54,775 nucleotides of DNA from CAZVGZ01 sp964627605 (GTDB lineage Bacteria > Latescibacterota > MWCZ01 > CAZVGZ01): NCBI GenBank assembly GCA_964627605.1, contig CAZVGZ010000024.1, positions 1 to 54,775 on the forward strand, written 5' to 3'. The notes beneath the pieces are model-generated. The model saw only the letters and a program-made list of their open reading frames with translations. It searched no databases and was not told where the DNA came from. A program made the position numbers and the translations under genes. Below are positions 42,406-50,931 of the stretch, piece by piece. Position 1 is the stretch's first letter; every line of letters starts with the position of its first letter.

Positions 42406-42470
42406 TCTTCCATACCTGCACCCGAGATGCATGTCGAAGTGCGGTTCCAATCTCAAATACAGCAGCTTGA

Positions 42471-43058
42471 TCAAGATTCCTCAGTTTTATAGGGAACTCC
42501 GAGTTTCAGGAACGTGAGAGTGCTTACGCCATAGCGTCGGCGATCGCTTACATAAAGCCCGCCTACAGGCGGAACATCCGCGATTGACGGATGGCGAAAA
42601 ATGATCTGCCCGTTGGTCGTCAGCAGCCCGTCTCCAATCTGCTTCAACTCAGCCACCATCCTATCTATGGTTTCAATCTCTGTCAGGACAAACGGGGGAT
42701 CGAAGAATACCAGGTCAAACAGCTCTCCTAGCCCTATCAGATCGCCTATCGCTTCGGATACGGTTCGGTAGAGAATCTCGGCTGAGCCACTTAACTTTGT
42801 ATGTTTGAGGTTGGCGGCGATGACCGCTTTTGATCTGCTATCGCGGTCGACGAATGTAGCGTGGGTAGCCCCACGGCTCAGCGCTTCGATCCCCACACTT
42901 CCGCTTCCGGCGTAGAGGTCTAAGACGCGTGCTAAAGGGATTTCGTTATTGAGAATGTTAAACAGCGCAGTCTTTGTCCGGTCGGTCATGGGGCGCACGG
43001 TGTCGTCATCGACGGTTTTGAGCCCGTGACCTTTTGCGCTGCCAGCGATTACCCGCAT
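42471..43058 (-). CDS. rsmD: 16S rRNA (guanine(966)-N(2))-methyltransferase RsmD
   Basis: A 195-residue class I methyltransferase that modifies G966 of 16S rRNA. MRVIAGSAKGHGLKT at the start is typical of RsmD. RPMTDRTKTALFNIL is the family's conserved helix, VLDLYAGSGSVGIEALSRGA is motif I, and FFDPPF is the catalytic N/D-P-P-Y/F motif. Its stop faces that of envC across 65 bases. The upstream region carries the second GCGC-rich phased element (43107-43190). Confidence 0.95.
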   Translation of the reverse strand: MRVIAGSAKGHGLKTVDDDTVRPMTDRTKTALFNILNNEIPLARVLDLYAGSGSVGIEALSRGATHATFVDRDSRSKAVIAANLKHTKLSGSAEILYRTVSEAIGDLIGLGELFDLVFFDPPFVLTEIETIDRMVAELKQIGDGLLTTNGQIIFRHPSIADVPPVGGLYVSDRRRYGVSTLTFLKLGVPYKTEES

Positions 43059-43106
43059 ATAGAGATCTCTGAAGGAGACGATGGTACGTCCAAAATCTGA
43101 CGCTGT

Positions 43107-43190
43107 TGACGCAGGACGGCAAGGATCGGCGCAGTTTTGTGCGCCAAATGCGCGAATCTTTGCGCGAGACTGCGCGCCTGGGATTGAGTA
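43107..43190. repeat. GCGC-rich element with 10-bp phased repeats (copy 2)
   Basis: This stretch, 50-130 bases upstream of rsmD, carries TTGACGCAG and then GCGC motifs at about 10-base steps: GCGCCAAATG, CGCGAATCTT, TGCGCGAGAC, TGCGCGCCTG. Bases 43140-43156 are the exact reverse complement of the 17-mer at 1312-1328, and a GCGCAGTTTT block is also shared. Read along rsmD, the 17-mer has the same orientation as copy 1 read toward purB. It may bind a regulator on one DNA face or be a small dispersed repeat. Confidence 0.55.
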
Positions 43191-43226
43191 GGGTCAGGTT
43201 TTCAATTTTTGTTTACCAGTTGCAGC

Positions 43227-43256
43227 TTGGCGGATGGGAGTTCAGTTTCGTAAGAT
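43227..43256 (+). promoter_or_regulatory. Putative promoter of the TPP-controlled receptor transcript
   Basis: TTGGCG (43227-43232), an 18-base spacer and TAAGAT (43251-43256) lie about 25 bases before the riboswitch aptamer. This is where a promoter is expected. The match is moderate. Confidence 0.4.
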
Positions 43257-43279
43257 TAACGTGTAGATAGACGACATAA

Positions 43280-43370
43280 CCGCGGTGTTGGGGGTGGCTT
43301 CATTTGGGCCTGAGATCACACTCCATGAACCTGACCTGGGTCATTCCAGCGTAGGGAAATGCCACTTCGG
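43280..43370 (+). promoter_or_regulatory. TPP (thiamine pyrophosphate) riboswitch aptamer
   Basis: The conserved THI-box core is plain: CCTGAGA (43309-43315), then ACCTGACCTGGGTCATTCCA (43329-43348) and GCGTAGGGAA. P1 pairs CCGCGGTG (43280-43287) with the 3' CCACTTCGG side (43362-43370). P2 pairs GGGGGTG with CACACTCC around a one-base bulge. P3 is closed by GGC/GCC around the loop before CCTGAGA. An intrinsic terminator follows 15 bases later. Thiamine pyrophosphate should therefore shut off the TonB-dependent receptor downstream. Confidence 0.94.
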
Positions 43371-43385
43371 AATTTTTAGATCTTG

Positions 43386-43420
43386 CCGCTGAGCCCAACT
43401 ATGGGCTTTGCGGTTTTTTT
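43386..43420 (+). terminator. Riboswitch expression-platform terminator
   Basis: CCGC-TGA-GCCC, loop AACTAT, then GGGC-TTT-GCGG form a stem (43386-43413) followed by seven T residues (43414-43420). It lies between the TPP aptamer and the receptor start codon. A second smaller hairpin (GCACG/CGTGC) followed by another T-run lies near 43430-43458 and may act in tandem. Confidence 0.85.
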
Positions 43421-43478
43421 ATTGAGGATGCACGCGGCCCAACGTGCGGCCCTTTTTTTGTTGGGAGTCGCCGCCACC

Positions 43479-46007
43479 ATGAAGACTAAAGCCCTTCGCT
43501 TATTGCTATATACGCTTCTTGCACTGCCCCTGAACGGTCTGGCAGCCCCATCGGTTCTGCTGTCAGGGAGTGTGATCGACTCGCTCACCGGTCGGCCACT
43601 GTCGGGGGTCAATGTCTCGCTTGATGGTCCAGTTAAATGGGGGGTCACCGATGACGATGGCCGGTTCGGCATAGCGGGGGTTACCCTCGGCGAGCATTTT
43701 TTGGCAGTGAACCACATCGGCTACAAGCGCCTGGGGAATGCGGTCCAAATTGCGGCCTCTGGGGCCGATCTGTCCCTCCGGTTGACGCCGCAAACACTAC
43801 CTGGTCGCCCAGTCCTTATATCGGCCACACGGGCGACAAGACGTCGCGATCCTGTGACGTTCTCCAACATCTCGCAAGAAGACATCAAAGACAGATACAC
43901 CACTCAAGATATTCCCGTGCTGCTGTCTGAGCTTCCCTCCACCACGTTCAGGTCCGATGGTGGCAACGGCATCGGGTACAATTACGTCAACATTCGGGGC
44001 TTCGATCAGAGACGTGTGGCGGTCTCTATAAACGGCGTCCCGCAAAACGACCCTGGTGATCACAATGTCTACTGGATCGATTTCCCGGATTTGGCTGCGA
44101 ACCTCCAAGATATACAGGTTCAGCGGGGGGCTGGGCTGTCGCACTATGGTTCGGCTGCCATCGGCGGTTCTGTAGACCTTGTGACTTCCAACTACTCACC
44201 GACGCCACGCTATTCGCTATTCGCGGGGGTCGGCAGCTATGGCACACGTAAATACTCCATTGAGGCTCACACCGGGCTGTTAAGCGACAGATACAGTCTC
44301 TATGGTCGTCTGTCGAGGATTGAGACTGACGGCTACCGCGATCTGTCATGGGTCCGGCTCAACTCTTTTTTTGTAGGCGGTGCCTATTTCGGACTCGAGC
44401 AGACTTTGAGGCTGCACGCGTACGGAGGCCCGCTTGAGGACCACCTGGCCTACTACGGTGTACCGAAATCGTATGTCGATTCAACCGAGATCGTCCGACG
44501 GCAGAACCTGTGGCTTGCGCGAAATGACGAGACCGAGCGGTTTCATCAGCCGCAGCTACAACTGCTCCACGATTGGCAATTGTCACCCACCGCTCGGTTG
44601 TCCAACACTTTTTTCTATATAAGAGGCACCGGGTATTTCGATTTCACCGGCGACTGGTGGGCTGATTTTGGCTATCTACGCTTGGATGACGATCCTGAGG
44701 TTAGCGCACAACTCTTGGCGAACTCGCTTCATCCGAGTAGCATTTTCGTCCGCGACAGCATTCTAAGGTGGTATGTCGGCAAACAGCAGTGGGGATGGGT
44801 GCCGCGTATATCACTCGACCATGGGCGAGGGACGGTGGATGTAGGCGGGGATCTGAGGGTTCATACCGCCAAACATTGGGGCCGTCTGCAGAAAGCGGAT
44901 GCTGACAGTGCAGCTATGGATGCATCAGGAAACCCGCTGCCAATCAACATGCCAGACGGAGTCGTCGGCAGACACCGATACTACGAGTACAACACCGACA
45001 AACTAATAACGTCAGCGTTCGTACACTCGACGTACGATCTCTCTCCTCGGGTTACACTCAGTGGCGACCTACAATGCGTGTATAAATGTTACACAATGCG
45101 CGGTGAAAAGTTTGTGACGACACCCCGCCGGTTCGATGTGCCGTTTAGCTTTGTCAATCCTAGGGTTGGAGCCAACGTCAACCTGACTGACGCGGTGAAC
45201 CTATATGCCACCATCGCCAGGACCTCGAGGGAGCCACGCCAGGATCAGTACTACGATCCCACCGAGGCAGCTTGGGGTTCGCAGCCTAACTTCGACACCA
45301 CTTCGGTGGGCGAGTTGGATTACGGCAGGCCGCTCATCAAACCTGAAAGGTTGACAGATTTTGAGATAGGCATCGGACTCGCCGAACCCAACTATCGTGC
45401 AGGGGCTAACCTCTACTGGATGGATTTTCGCGACGAGTTGATCAAGCAGGGCGGGATCGACAAGTTCGGGCAGCCTACTGTGGGGAACGCCGAGAGGGCC
45501 GTGCATCAGGGCATCGAGATAACAGGCGCTGCCAGGCTGTTGGGCCGTCTGGAGCTGTCAGGCAATTTATCAGTGAGTGACAACGTACTGAAAGAGTACA
45601 CGACCTTCGTTAGTGATAGTGTAGGCAGTTTCAACACAGCAGCGGAGTTTGACAATGAGAGCAGGCTGTGGGCTCTCAATTACGACGGCAACAGCATCGC
45701 TGGTTTCCCAGGTGTGATGGGGAATGTCCGAGCGACTTACAAAACCAGGGGGGCGACCAGTTCGCTTCATGCACAGTATGTGGGGCGGCAGTATACAGAC
45801 AACACAGAACGCAAAACATATTCGGTCGATCCATACTGGGTTATGAACGCCAGTCTGGCCTACGGTTTCTGGTACGGGGCGGACATCACTCTGAAACTTC
45901 AGGCAAACAATGTCCTCGGAGCCAAATACGCAACTGGAGGCGAAGGGGATGGGTTCTTTCCAGCAGCCACGCGCAACTACTTTTTGGCAGTGGAGATGAA
46001 GATGTAG
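43479..46007 (+). CDS. TonB-dependent outer-membrane receptor, probable thiamine uptake
   Basis: An 842-residue TonB-dependent receptor. Signal peptide MKTKALRLLLYTLLALPLNG is followed by a carboxypeptidase-D-regulatory-like domain (VIDSLTGRPLSGVNVSLDG to about residue 95). The plug follows (ITQDIP-type segment YTTQDIPVLLSELPSTTF, GYNYVNIRGFDQRRVAVSIN, VQRGAGLSHYGSAAIGGSV), then a 22-strand-type barrel ending in an aromatic strand (NYFLAVEMKM). I chose the ATG at 43479 because an earlier in-frame ATG at 43383 lies within the terminator hairpin. Control by a TPP riboswitch points to thiamine or a precursor as ligand. No SusD partner is adjacent. It is convergent with the next gene by two bases. 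Confidence 0.92.
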   Translation: MKTKALRLLLYTLLALPLNGLAAPSVLLSGSVIDSLTGRPLSGVNVSLDGPVKWGVTDDDGRFGIAGVTLGEHFLAVNHIGYKRLGNAVQIAASGADLSLRLTPQTLPGRPVLISATRATRRRDPVTFSNISQEDIKDRYTTQDIPVLLSELPSTTFRSDGGNGIGYNYVNIRGFDQRRVAVSINGVPQNDPGDHNVYWIDFPDLAANLQDIQVQRGAGLSHYGSAAIGGSVDLVTSNYSPTPRYSLFAGVGSYGTRKYSIEAHTGLLSDRYSLYGRLSRIETDGYRDLSWVRLNSFFVGGAYFGLEQTLRLHAYGGPLEDHLAYYGVPKSYVDSTEIVRRQNLWLARNDETERFHQPQLQLLHDWQLSPTARLSNTFFYIRGTGYFDFTGDWWADFGYLRLDDDPEVSAQLLANSLHPSSIFVRDSILRWYVGKQQWGWVPRISLDHGRGTVDVGGDLRVHTAKHWGRLQKADADSAAMDASGNPLPINMPDGVVGRHRYYEYNTDKLITSAFVHSTYDLSPRVTLSGDLQCVYKCYTMRGEKFVTTPRRFDVPFSFVNPRVGANVNLTDAVNLYATIARTSREPRQDQYYDPTEAAWGSQPNFDTTSVGELDYGRPLIKPERLTDFEIGIGLAEPNYRAGANLYWMDFRDELIKQGGIDKFGQPTVGNAERAVHQGIEITGAARLLGRLELSGNLSVSDNVLKEYTTFVSDSVGSFNTAAEFDNESRLWALNYDGNSIAGFPGVMGNVRATYKTRGATSSLHAQYVGRQYTDNTERKTYSVDPYWVMNASLAYGFWYGADITLKLQANNVLGAKYATGGEGDGFFPAATRNYFLAVEMKM

Positions 46008-46009
46008 CG

Positions 46010-46390
46010 TCAGATCGATACAGGTGGGTCGCTGGCTGAGGTCAGAAGTCGATATAGAAGGTCGGCCAATCGCCAGGTGGTCATCACAAAAACGAACAAC
46101 GCCAGATAGGACGATCCCGTAGCGGCACGAACCCACCTGGGATCAACTGGTACCCCAGGTTCTTTGGGGTCAACCGCCCCTACGAGCCCCCACAGCGCCA
46201 TACCAGCTATCAGCATCAAGAGCGGCCCGCCAACCCACATTATCAGCTGCAACGCTGTGGCTGCGTCTGCCAACGACTCGCTGGAGTCGCCTAGGTGACG
46301 GAGCGACGAGATTCCCCTGAGCGCCCACACTTGAACGCCGATCCATATCACGGTCAGTAGGGTTGACACTTTTAGCGCCGTTGTATTCAT
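46010..46390 (-). CDS. Hypothetical membrane protein (four-helix, about 126 aa)
   Basis: A small integral membrane protein with three or four hydrophobic segments: VSTLLTVIWIGVQVWAL, LIMWVGGPLLMLIAGMALWGLVG and SYLALFVFVMTTWRLADLLY. It has no recognisable motif. I chose the ATG at 46390 (MNTTALKVST), with GGCGGA close upstream, over the longer frame from 46408. Its stop is two bases from the receptor stop on the other strand, so the two transcripts converge with no room for a terminator between them. Confidence 0.65.
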   Translation of the reverse strand: MNTTALKVSTLLTVIWIGVQVWALRGISSLRHLGDSSESLADAATALQLIMWVGGPLLMLIAGMALWGLVGAVDPKEPGVPVDPRWVRAATGSSYLALFVFVMTTWRLADLLYRLLTSASDPPVSI

Positions 46391-46487
46391 GTTCCGCCCT
46401 CGTACCAAAAGTCGATATCGGCTTTTTTAGACCCGCTACCGGGATTGTAGAGTTTTTATTTCTACGACCTAGGATCGCCAGCGATTT

Positions 46488-46525
46488 TTTTTGGTGGTGT
46501 GTATAATTTTTGGTGGTGTGTATAA
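46488..46525 (+). repeat. Perfect 19-bp tandem duplication containing TATAAT
   Basis: TTTTTGGTGGTGTGTATAA occurs twice without a gap (46488-46506, 46507-46525). Each copy together with the next base completes TATAAT, a consensus -10 hexamer. No matching -35 sits at the right distance, so promoter function is unproven. Confidence 0.8.
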
Positions 46526-46549
46526 TGTTGACAATACCGATGTTGCAGG

Positions 46550-46921
46550 TCAAGACACTTCGTTGATTCGGGGTTCGGACTTGACATTCGCCAAATGATT
46601 TATAAATTTCTTGGGTGGTACCCATTGTCTTGCGTTGATAGGTATCGTTACATAGTACATCGCAAGGTATCGCTGGTTTGGCCGAAAAGGCGAGCAAAAG
46701 GGGCCATCTGGGGCTGTAGAGGGCGGGTGAGTGTGGGGTTCTATGCTCTCACAGTCAAGAACATCACTCGAAACTACGTGTTGGAGGTGGATTTCAGCGG
46801 GCATGAAAATGCTGCTAGGCTCTCTAAGCATATACCTTACGAGGCCCTTTAAGCTCTTCTGTTTAATTTTGGCGGCAGCTCCCATCTCAAGCAGTATATC
46901 CTCGATACTCTGTGGCATCAT
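46550..46921 (-). CDS. Doubtful hypothetical ORF (123 codons)
   Basis: The N-terminal part (SIEDILLEMGAAAKIKQKSL) looks like a charged amphipathic helix. The rest, rich in Pro, His and Ser, does not resemble a folded protein. There is no ribosome site before the ATG. It may be a decayed gene or chance. I list it because nothing better explains this stretch. Confidence 0.2.
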   Translation of the reverse strand: MMPQSIEDILLEMGAAAKIKQKSLKGLVRYMLREPSSIFMPAEIHLQHVVSSDVLDCESIEPHTHPPSTAPDGPFCSPFRPNQRYLAMYYVTIPINARQWVPPKKFINHLANVKSEPRINEVS

Positions 46922-46993
46922 TCAGGATTCGTCACATCGGGATAGGACAGCTCGCTCAAAGTGAGCCTGTGTGACCGACTTGCGCATTCTGTA

Positions 46994-47030
46994 ACGGCTG
47001 GAGATTTCCGTGATCTCCAGCCGTTTTTGT
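46994..47030 (+). terminator. Strong intrinsic terminator without an obvious gene
   Basis: ACGGCTGGAGAT, a seven-base loop and ATCTCCAGCCGT make a perfect 12-bp stem (46994-47024) followed by TTTTTGTT. The T-tract is on the plus strand only. The nearest upstream plus-strand gene is the receptor ending at 46007, almost 1 kb away. It either ends that transcript or a non-coding RNA from 46.5 kb. Confidence 0.88.
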
Positions 47031-47197
47031 TATTACCAACCCGATGTCTGGCATAGCACTTTCCTCCCACACTACCTGTTCGGCAGACTCCTTTGTAACG
47101 TACATACAGATAGCGTGTGACATGCTACAAAGCGGCTGTTTGTAACCAGGGTCAGCCGTCTATGGAGAGCGTCCGCAGTGAGATATCCAGCTCCTAA

Positions 47198-48205
47198 ATG
47201 ACCGAGCAACTTCCATATTTTCGCCTCCACGGCACACGAATGGATATTGGCAAGCAGCGCGGCGATCTGATCCAAAATCTGCCGCTGTCGCCGGTGGACG
47301 ATGATGGCCTCAAATACGCGATCAGATGCCGCGAGCTAGCCGAACACCACCATCCTGCGATGGTTGACGAGTGGGAGGGGATGGCTCAAGCTTCAGGCCT
47401 CAATCGGGACCGCTTTCTGGCCCACTATTTTGCGACGAAGCGCGGATTGGTTGGCTGCACCAATATAGCGGCGACGCCACCAGCGACAGCGGACGGAACT
47501 GTGTGGGTCGGGCGCAACTACGATTGGGCGTACGCTGACATGAGGTGGTGCCAGGCGAGGGCTATCTGCCCAGAAGGCGAACCGCGGAGGTTGGGGCTTT
47601 CACATCACTGGGCGGGGTCGCCGGACGTAATAACAGACAGAGGCGTTGTGGTCCTAATAGCAGCGCTGCCAGCGGTGAACACTGTTGAACCGGGTGTGCA
47701 GTGGCACATTCTAGTGGACATGGTGGCAACGAGGGCTAACTCGGTCGTAGAGGCGGTGGACACCCTCATGGCGGTGCCACACCTGCGAGCGATGCACTAT
47801 CTGATCGCCGATAAGTCTAGCGCAGCGGTTGTTGAGGGCGTCCCCGGAGGTCTGGCGGTTAGGTATCCGACAGATGGAATCATGGTGGCCACCAACCACC
47901 TCCGTGACACGACGAGCGACAACGCCCGAAGTGAGGCGTCGACTATGCGGTACCGTGGCGCTACTGATATGCTCGAAAAGCGCAGCGGTTCTATCGGCGA
48001 GGACGAGATACGTGCGGTACTCTGCGACCACGACCACCATATCTGCGCTGGCGCGCACGATGGGCGCGAAGGTAGGGCTGAACTCATGGGGAGGTCAGGC
48101 ACAATCTGGTCAGCGATATTTCGTCCGCACCTAAAGCAGATGCAGGCCTCTTTCGGGCATCCGTGCCAAAATCAGTTTCAGACCGTTCCCTGGCCAGATG
48201 ATTGA
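47198..48205 (+). CDS. C45-family autoproteolytic acyltransferase/hydrolase
   Basis: A 335-residue Ntn-hydrolase of the acyl-CoA:6-aminopenicillanate acyltransferase family (peptidase C45). The proenzyme cleaves itself before Cys87 (KRGLVGCTNIAA), which becomes the N-terminal nucleophile. VWVGRNYDWAY and IADKSSAAVVEG are typical downstream family motifs, and the late VATNHLRDT segment carries the Asn-His region. Bacterial members probably hydrolyse or form amides of unknown substrates. There is no signal peptide. Its 3' end overlaps the convergent selA gene by 28 bases. Confidence 0.82.
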   Translation: MTEQLPYFRLHGTRMDIGKQRGDLIQNLPLSPVDDDGLKYAIRCRELAEHHHPAMVDEWEGMAQASGLNRDRFLAHYFATKRGLVGCTNIAATPPATADGTVWVGRNYDWAYADMRWCQARAICPEGEPRRLGLSHHWAGSPDVITDRGVVVLIAALPAVNTVEPGVQWHILVDMVATRANSVVEAVDTLMAVPHLRAMHYLIADKSSAAVVEGVPGGLAVRYPTDGIMVATNHLRDTTSDNARSEASTMRYRGATDMLEKRSGSIGEDEIRAVLCDHDHHICAGAHDGREGRAELMGRSGTIWSAIFRPHLKQMQASFGHPCQNQFQTVPWPDD

Positions 48206-49638
48206 CCACTCGCCGGTTCATCAGCCATCCCCAGTATGCCGTCGCCGAGTGGATCGTTGAATGCCCATCCGCAGGCCCTTGCTACGAGCGGAAGCTCTGA
48301 GTCAGTAACTGTGCGCATGTCGAGCCAGACCGCGTCGTCCCTCACTGATCCAAAAACCGGGGGCTCACAGAGGCGCATGCGTCGCGCTGCCTGGGAAGCG
48401 GATGCGTCTGGCACCCTGAGTACGACTGATGCGCTTGGCAGCGTTTCGGTTGGAAGTGCGCCGCTGCCGACCTGGGCGGTCGAATCTTCAACCGTTGGTG
48501 GGGGCTCGTGGTCGCCTAGAAGCTCCGCCAACGCTTCTGCGCGCCGTCGGACACTTTCTATAGGCTCGGTGAGGCGGTAGAGCGCTGGAATCTGAAACTC
48601 GACCTCGTCTTTCAGATATAGCAGAAGTGTCGCCTCGAGCGCTGCGAAAGTAAGTCTGTCGCATCTAAGCGCCCGCATTAGCGGGTTCGAGTGCAGTTTT
48701 GCGACTAGATCGGCGCGACCCACTATGATGCCCGATTGCGGCCCCCCAAGCAGCTTATCACCGCTGAAACTCACGAGTCCCGCTCCATCTTCAATCGCAT
48801 CCCGCACAACAGGTTCGTGGGGCAGTCCAAACCGTTCCAGGTCCACAAGTACGCCGCCACCCAGGTCGTATATAAGCTCAATTCCGTGTTCGTGCGCGAC
48901 CTCTGACAACTCATCTGCATCCACTTCGTGCGTGAACCCCTCAATACGGTAGTTGCTGGGATGGACCGCCAGGATGGCTGCGGTTCTGTCGTTGATCGCC
49001 TGTTCGTAATCTTCACGGTGCGTTTTGTTGGTGGTTCCGACCTCCACCATAACGGCTCCGCTTTTTGCCACCACGGCGGGTATCCGAAACTGCCCTCCGA
49101 TCTCGATCAGCTGTCCTCGTGACACGATCACTTCACGCCCGTGGGCCACCGTGTCGAGCATCAGGAGAACCGCAGCGGCGTTGTTGTTCACCACAGCAGA
49201 GGCCTCAGCATCGGTCAGACACCTGAGCAGTTCGTCAACATGGTCTCCCCTGTGGGATCTCTGTCCGGTAACCCGGTCGATCTCAAGCACCGCCCCATGC
49301 TCGGCTATCTCGGCGATGGCACCCCATGCTTCCTTAGCTAGGACCGCTCGCCCCAGACCTGTGTGAAGTATGACGCCGGTGGCGTTGATCGCCCTTCTTA
49401 GACTCGGTACGATAAGCCTCTTGCTGATCCCGTCCACCGCGTCGCACACCTGCTGATAAATCTCTGCCTCGTCGGTGATAGCCTCTTCGATAATCTGCCT
49501 GCGGACATGCTCAATCGCTTCGCGCACCACGTCAGTCAGGTTTTTGCGCGTGAGCCGTCCACGCCACCGGGCGATGTGCGGGTCGTCGAGCAGCGTGTCA
49601 GTTTTTGGTAGATGCCGCAGCAACGAGTTGGCGGACAT
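48178..49638 (-). CDS. selA: L-seryl-tRNA(Sec) selenium transferase
   Basis: A PLP-dependent enzyme converting seryl-tRNA(Sec) to selenocysteyl-tRNA(Sec) with selenophosphate. The 486 residues include the N-terminal helical domain (LLRHLPKTDTLLDDP), INATGVILHTGLGRAVL, VNNNAAAVLLML and the PLP-lysine motif SFSGDKLLGGPQSGIIVG (Lys near residue 293). Gene and length are canonical, so the organism should decode UGA as selenocysteine. selB, selC and selD are not in the window. It is divergent from mazG across about 160 bases and overlaps the C45 gene at its 3' end. Confidence 0.95.
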   Translation of the reverse strand: MSANSLLRHLPKTDTLLDDPHIARWRGRLTRKNLTDVVREAIEHVRRQIIEEAITDEAEIYQQVCDAVDGISKRLIVPSLRRAINATGVILHTGLGRAVLAKEAWGAIAEIAEHGAVLEIDRVTGQRSHRGDHVDELLRCLTDAEASAVVNNNAAAVLLMLDTVAHGREVIVSRGQLIEIGGQFRIPAVVAKSGAVMVEVGTTNKTHREDYEQAINDRTAAILAVHPSNYRIEGFTHEVDADELSEVAHEHGIELIYDLGGGVLVDLERFGLPHEPVVRDAIEDGAGLVSFSGDKLLGGPQSGIIVGRADLVAKLHSNPLMRALRCDRLTFAALEATLLLYLKDEVEFQIPALYRLTEPIESVRRRAEALAELLGDHEPPPTVEDSTAQVGSGALPTETLPSASVVLRVPDASASQAARRMRLCEPPVFGSVRDDAVWLDMRTVTDSELPLVARACGWAFNDPLGDGILGMADEPASGQSSGQGTV

Positions 49639-49796
49639 TGGCGCTCTCCGTCTTTCTGATTCTAATTAGGCCCGATGGTCAGTTCCAAAGATAGTGGATC
49701 GAGGGACGCATGAGCTACCGTTGACCGCTGTTGCGCCATACGGCGACATTTGAGGGCCGCAGTTAGATTTTCCGCCCTTTAGCAGATCGAACCGCT

Positions 49797-50606
49797 ATGA
49801 TAGAGATGCCCAAACAGTCTGATCCGTTCCGCCGGTTGGTGGCGATAATGGAGATACTGAGGTCGCCAGGCGGCTGCCCGTGGGACTCAGAGCAGACGCC
49901 GCAGTCGATCACGCCCTACCTAATCGAGGAGGCGTTCGAAGTAGTGGACGCCATAGAGCAGTCTGACACAGCTAATCTAAAGGAGGAGCTTGGCGATCTA
50001 CTCCTCCAGGTTGTGTTTCAAGCGCGGATGGCTCAAGAGGTAGGCGATTTTGATATTGATGGGGTCGCTGAGGCTATCTCCAACAAGCTCGTAGAGCGGC
50101 ATCCCCACGTTTTTGGCGATGCCGAAGCCGACACGCCTGACCAGGTGCTCACCAACTGGGAAGCGATAAAAGCGGAGGAGCGCAAGGCCAAAGGTGTCGA
50201 ACGAACCTCAATGCTTGACGGCATCCCAAACCATCTGCCCGCACTCTTGAAAGCGCGCCGTGCGCAGGAAAAGGCTACTCGCGTTGGGTTTGATTGGGAC
50301 AGCGTTGATGAGGTGGTGGCAAAGGTTGATGAGGAGATGGGCGAGCTTCGTCAAGCGATGTCAGACGCTGACGAGGGTCATATCGACGAGGAGATGGGCG
50401 ACGTCCTGTTCGCGTTGGTAAACCTTTCGCGCTTTCTGTCAACGGACCCTGAGCGTGCGCTGAGGAAGACGATTGACAAGTTCGGCGAGCGTTTTCGCTA
50501 TATTGAACGTAGGCTTGAACATGAGGGAACTGACGTTCACGAAGCGACGATAGAGCAGATGGATGCTCTGTGGGAGGAATCCAAAAAAACCAGAGGAGGG
50601 TCATGA
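49797..50606 (+). CDS. mazG: Nucleoside triphosphate pyrophosphohydrolase MazG
   Basis: A 269-residue housecleaning enzyme that hydrolyses (d)NTPs to NMPs and pyrophosphate. It contains two MazG domains. In the first, PGGCPWDSEQTPQSI, EEAFEVVDAIE and KEELGDLLLQVVFQA give the EExxE...ExxD metal site. In the second, KVDEEMGELRQA and DEEMGDVLFALVNL repeat it. Length matches E. coli-type MazG. Two closely spaced ATGs (49797 and 49806) are possible starts. GGAGGG within its last codons lies just before an ATGA that could start a small coupled ORF. Confidence 0.95.
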   Translation: MIEMPKQSDPFRRLVAIMEILRSPGGCPWDSEQTPQSITPYLIEEAFEVVDAIEQSDTANLKEELGDLLLQVVFQARMAQEVGDFDIDGVAEAISNKLVERHPHVFGDAEADTPDQVLTNWEAIKAEERKAKGVERTSMLDGIPNHLPALLKARRAQEKATRVGFDWDSVDEVVAKVDEEMGELRQAMSDADEGHIDEEMGDVLFALVNLSRFLSTDPERALRKTIDKFGERFRYIERRLEHEGTDVHEATIEQMDALWEESKKTRGGS

Positions 50607-50931
50607 AGCTCAGTTTCAAGACCCCAGGGATGTCTGCGATCTATACCGCAGCTGGTGCGGCTTCTTGTTGACTTTGGGCCGAAGAGTTGGGGTCGAGCTG
50701 TGGTATGCGGACTGGTAGGGGTCAAAGAGGAATTGCCAACAGCGCTGTCGGCCCCGCCAGGGGTGGTGGGAGCCTCGTCACAGATGTAATGGTAGCGGCG
50801 CTTCGCCACTGGCCACAGAACAATCACCGGCCGGCCATATCAGTCTGCGCCAAACCCCGAAAGACAGATTTTTTGGTCGTGGCTTTTTTGCAGGCTCATA
50901 CACCCTGCGGCCAATGGATTCAGGTTGATGA
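50607..50931. other. Convergent intergenic region with possible terminator and UGA-interrupted frame
   Basis: About 325 bases between mazG (+) and the UroD-like gene (-). An ATG overlapping the mazG stop (50603), with GGAGGG upstream, opens a 22-codon frame ending in TGA at 50669. The same frame then stays open to 50935. A possible plus-strand terminator (GCCA-A-ACC...GGT-CG-TGGC, then six T residues) lies at 50849-50889. No recognisable protein is encoded. Confidence 0.4.

Larger units (their letters stand above)
46391..47197. other. Gene-poor region with tandem repeat, doubtful ORF and orphan terminator
   Basis: About 800 bases with no well-supported gene. It contains a 19-bp tandem duplication with TATAAT boxes (46488-46525), a doubtful minus-strand frame (46550-46921) and a strong plus-strand terminator (46994-47030). 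None of the RNase P, tmRNA or SRP RNA landmarks I know were found. An unrecognised non-coding RNA on the plus strand is possible. Confidence 0.5.

Noticed and set aside
43383..43478. The longer start of the TonB receptor at 43383
   Set aside because: These codons lie in the riboswitch terminator hairpin and its T-tract. The signal peptide begins at 43479.
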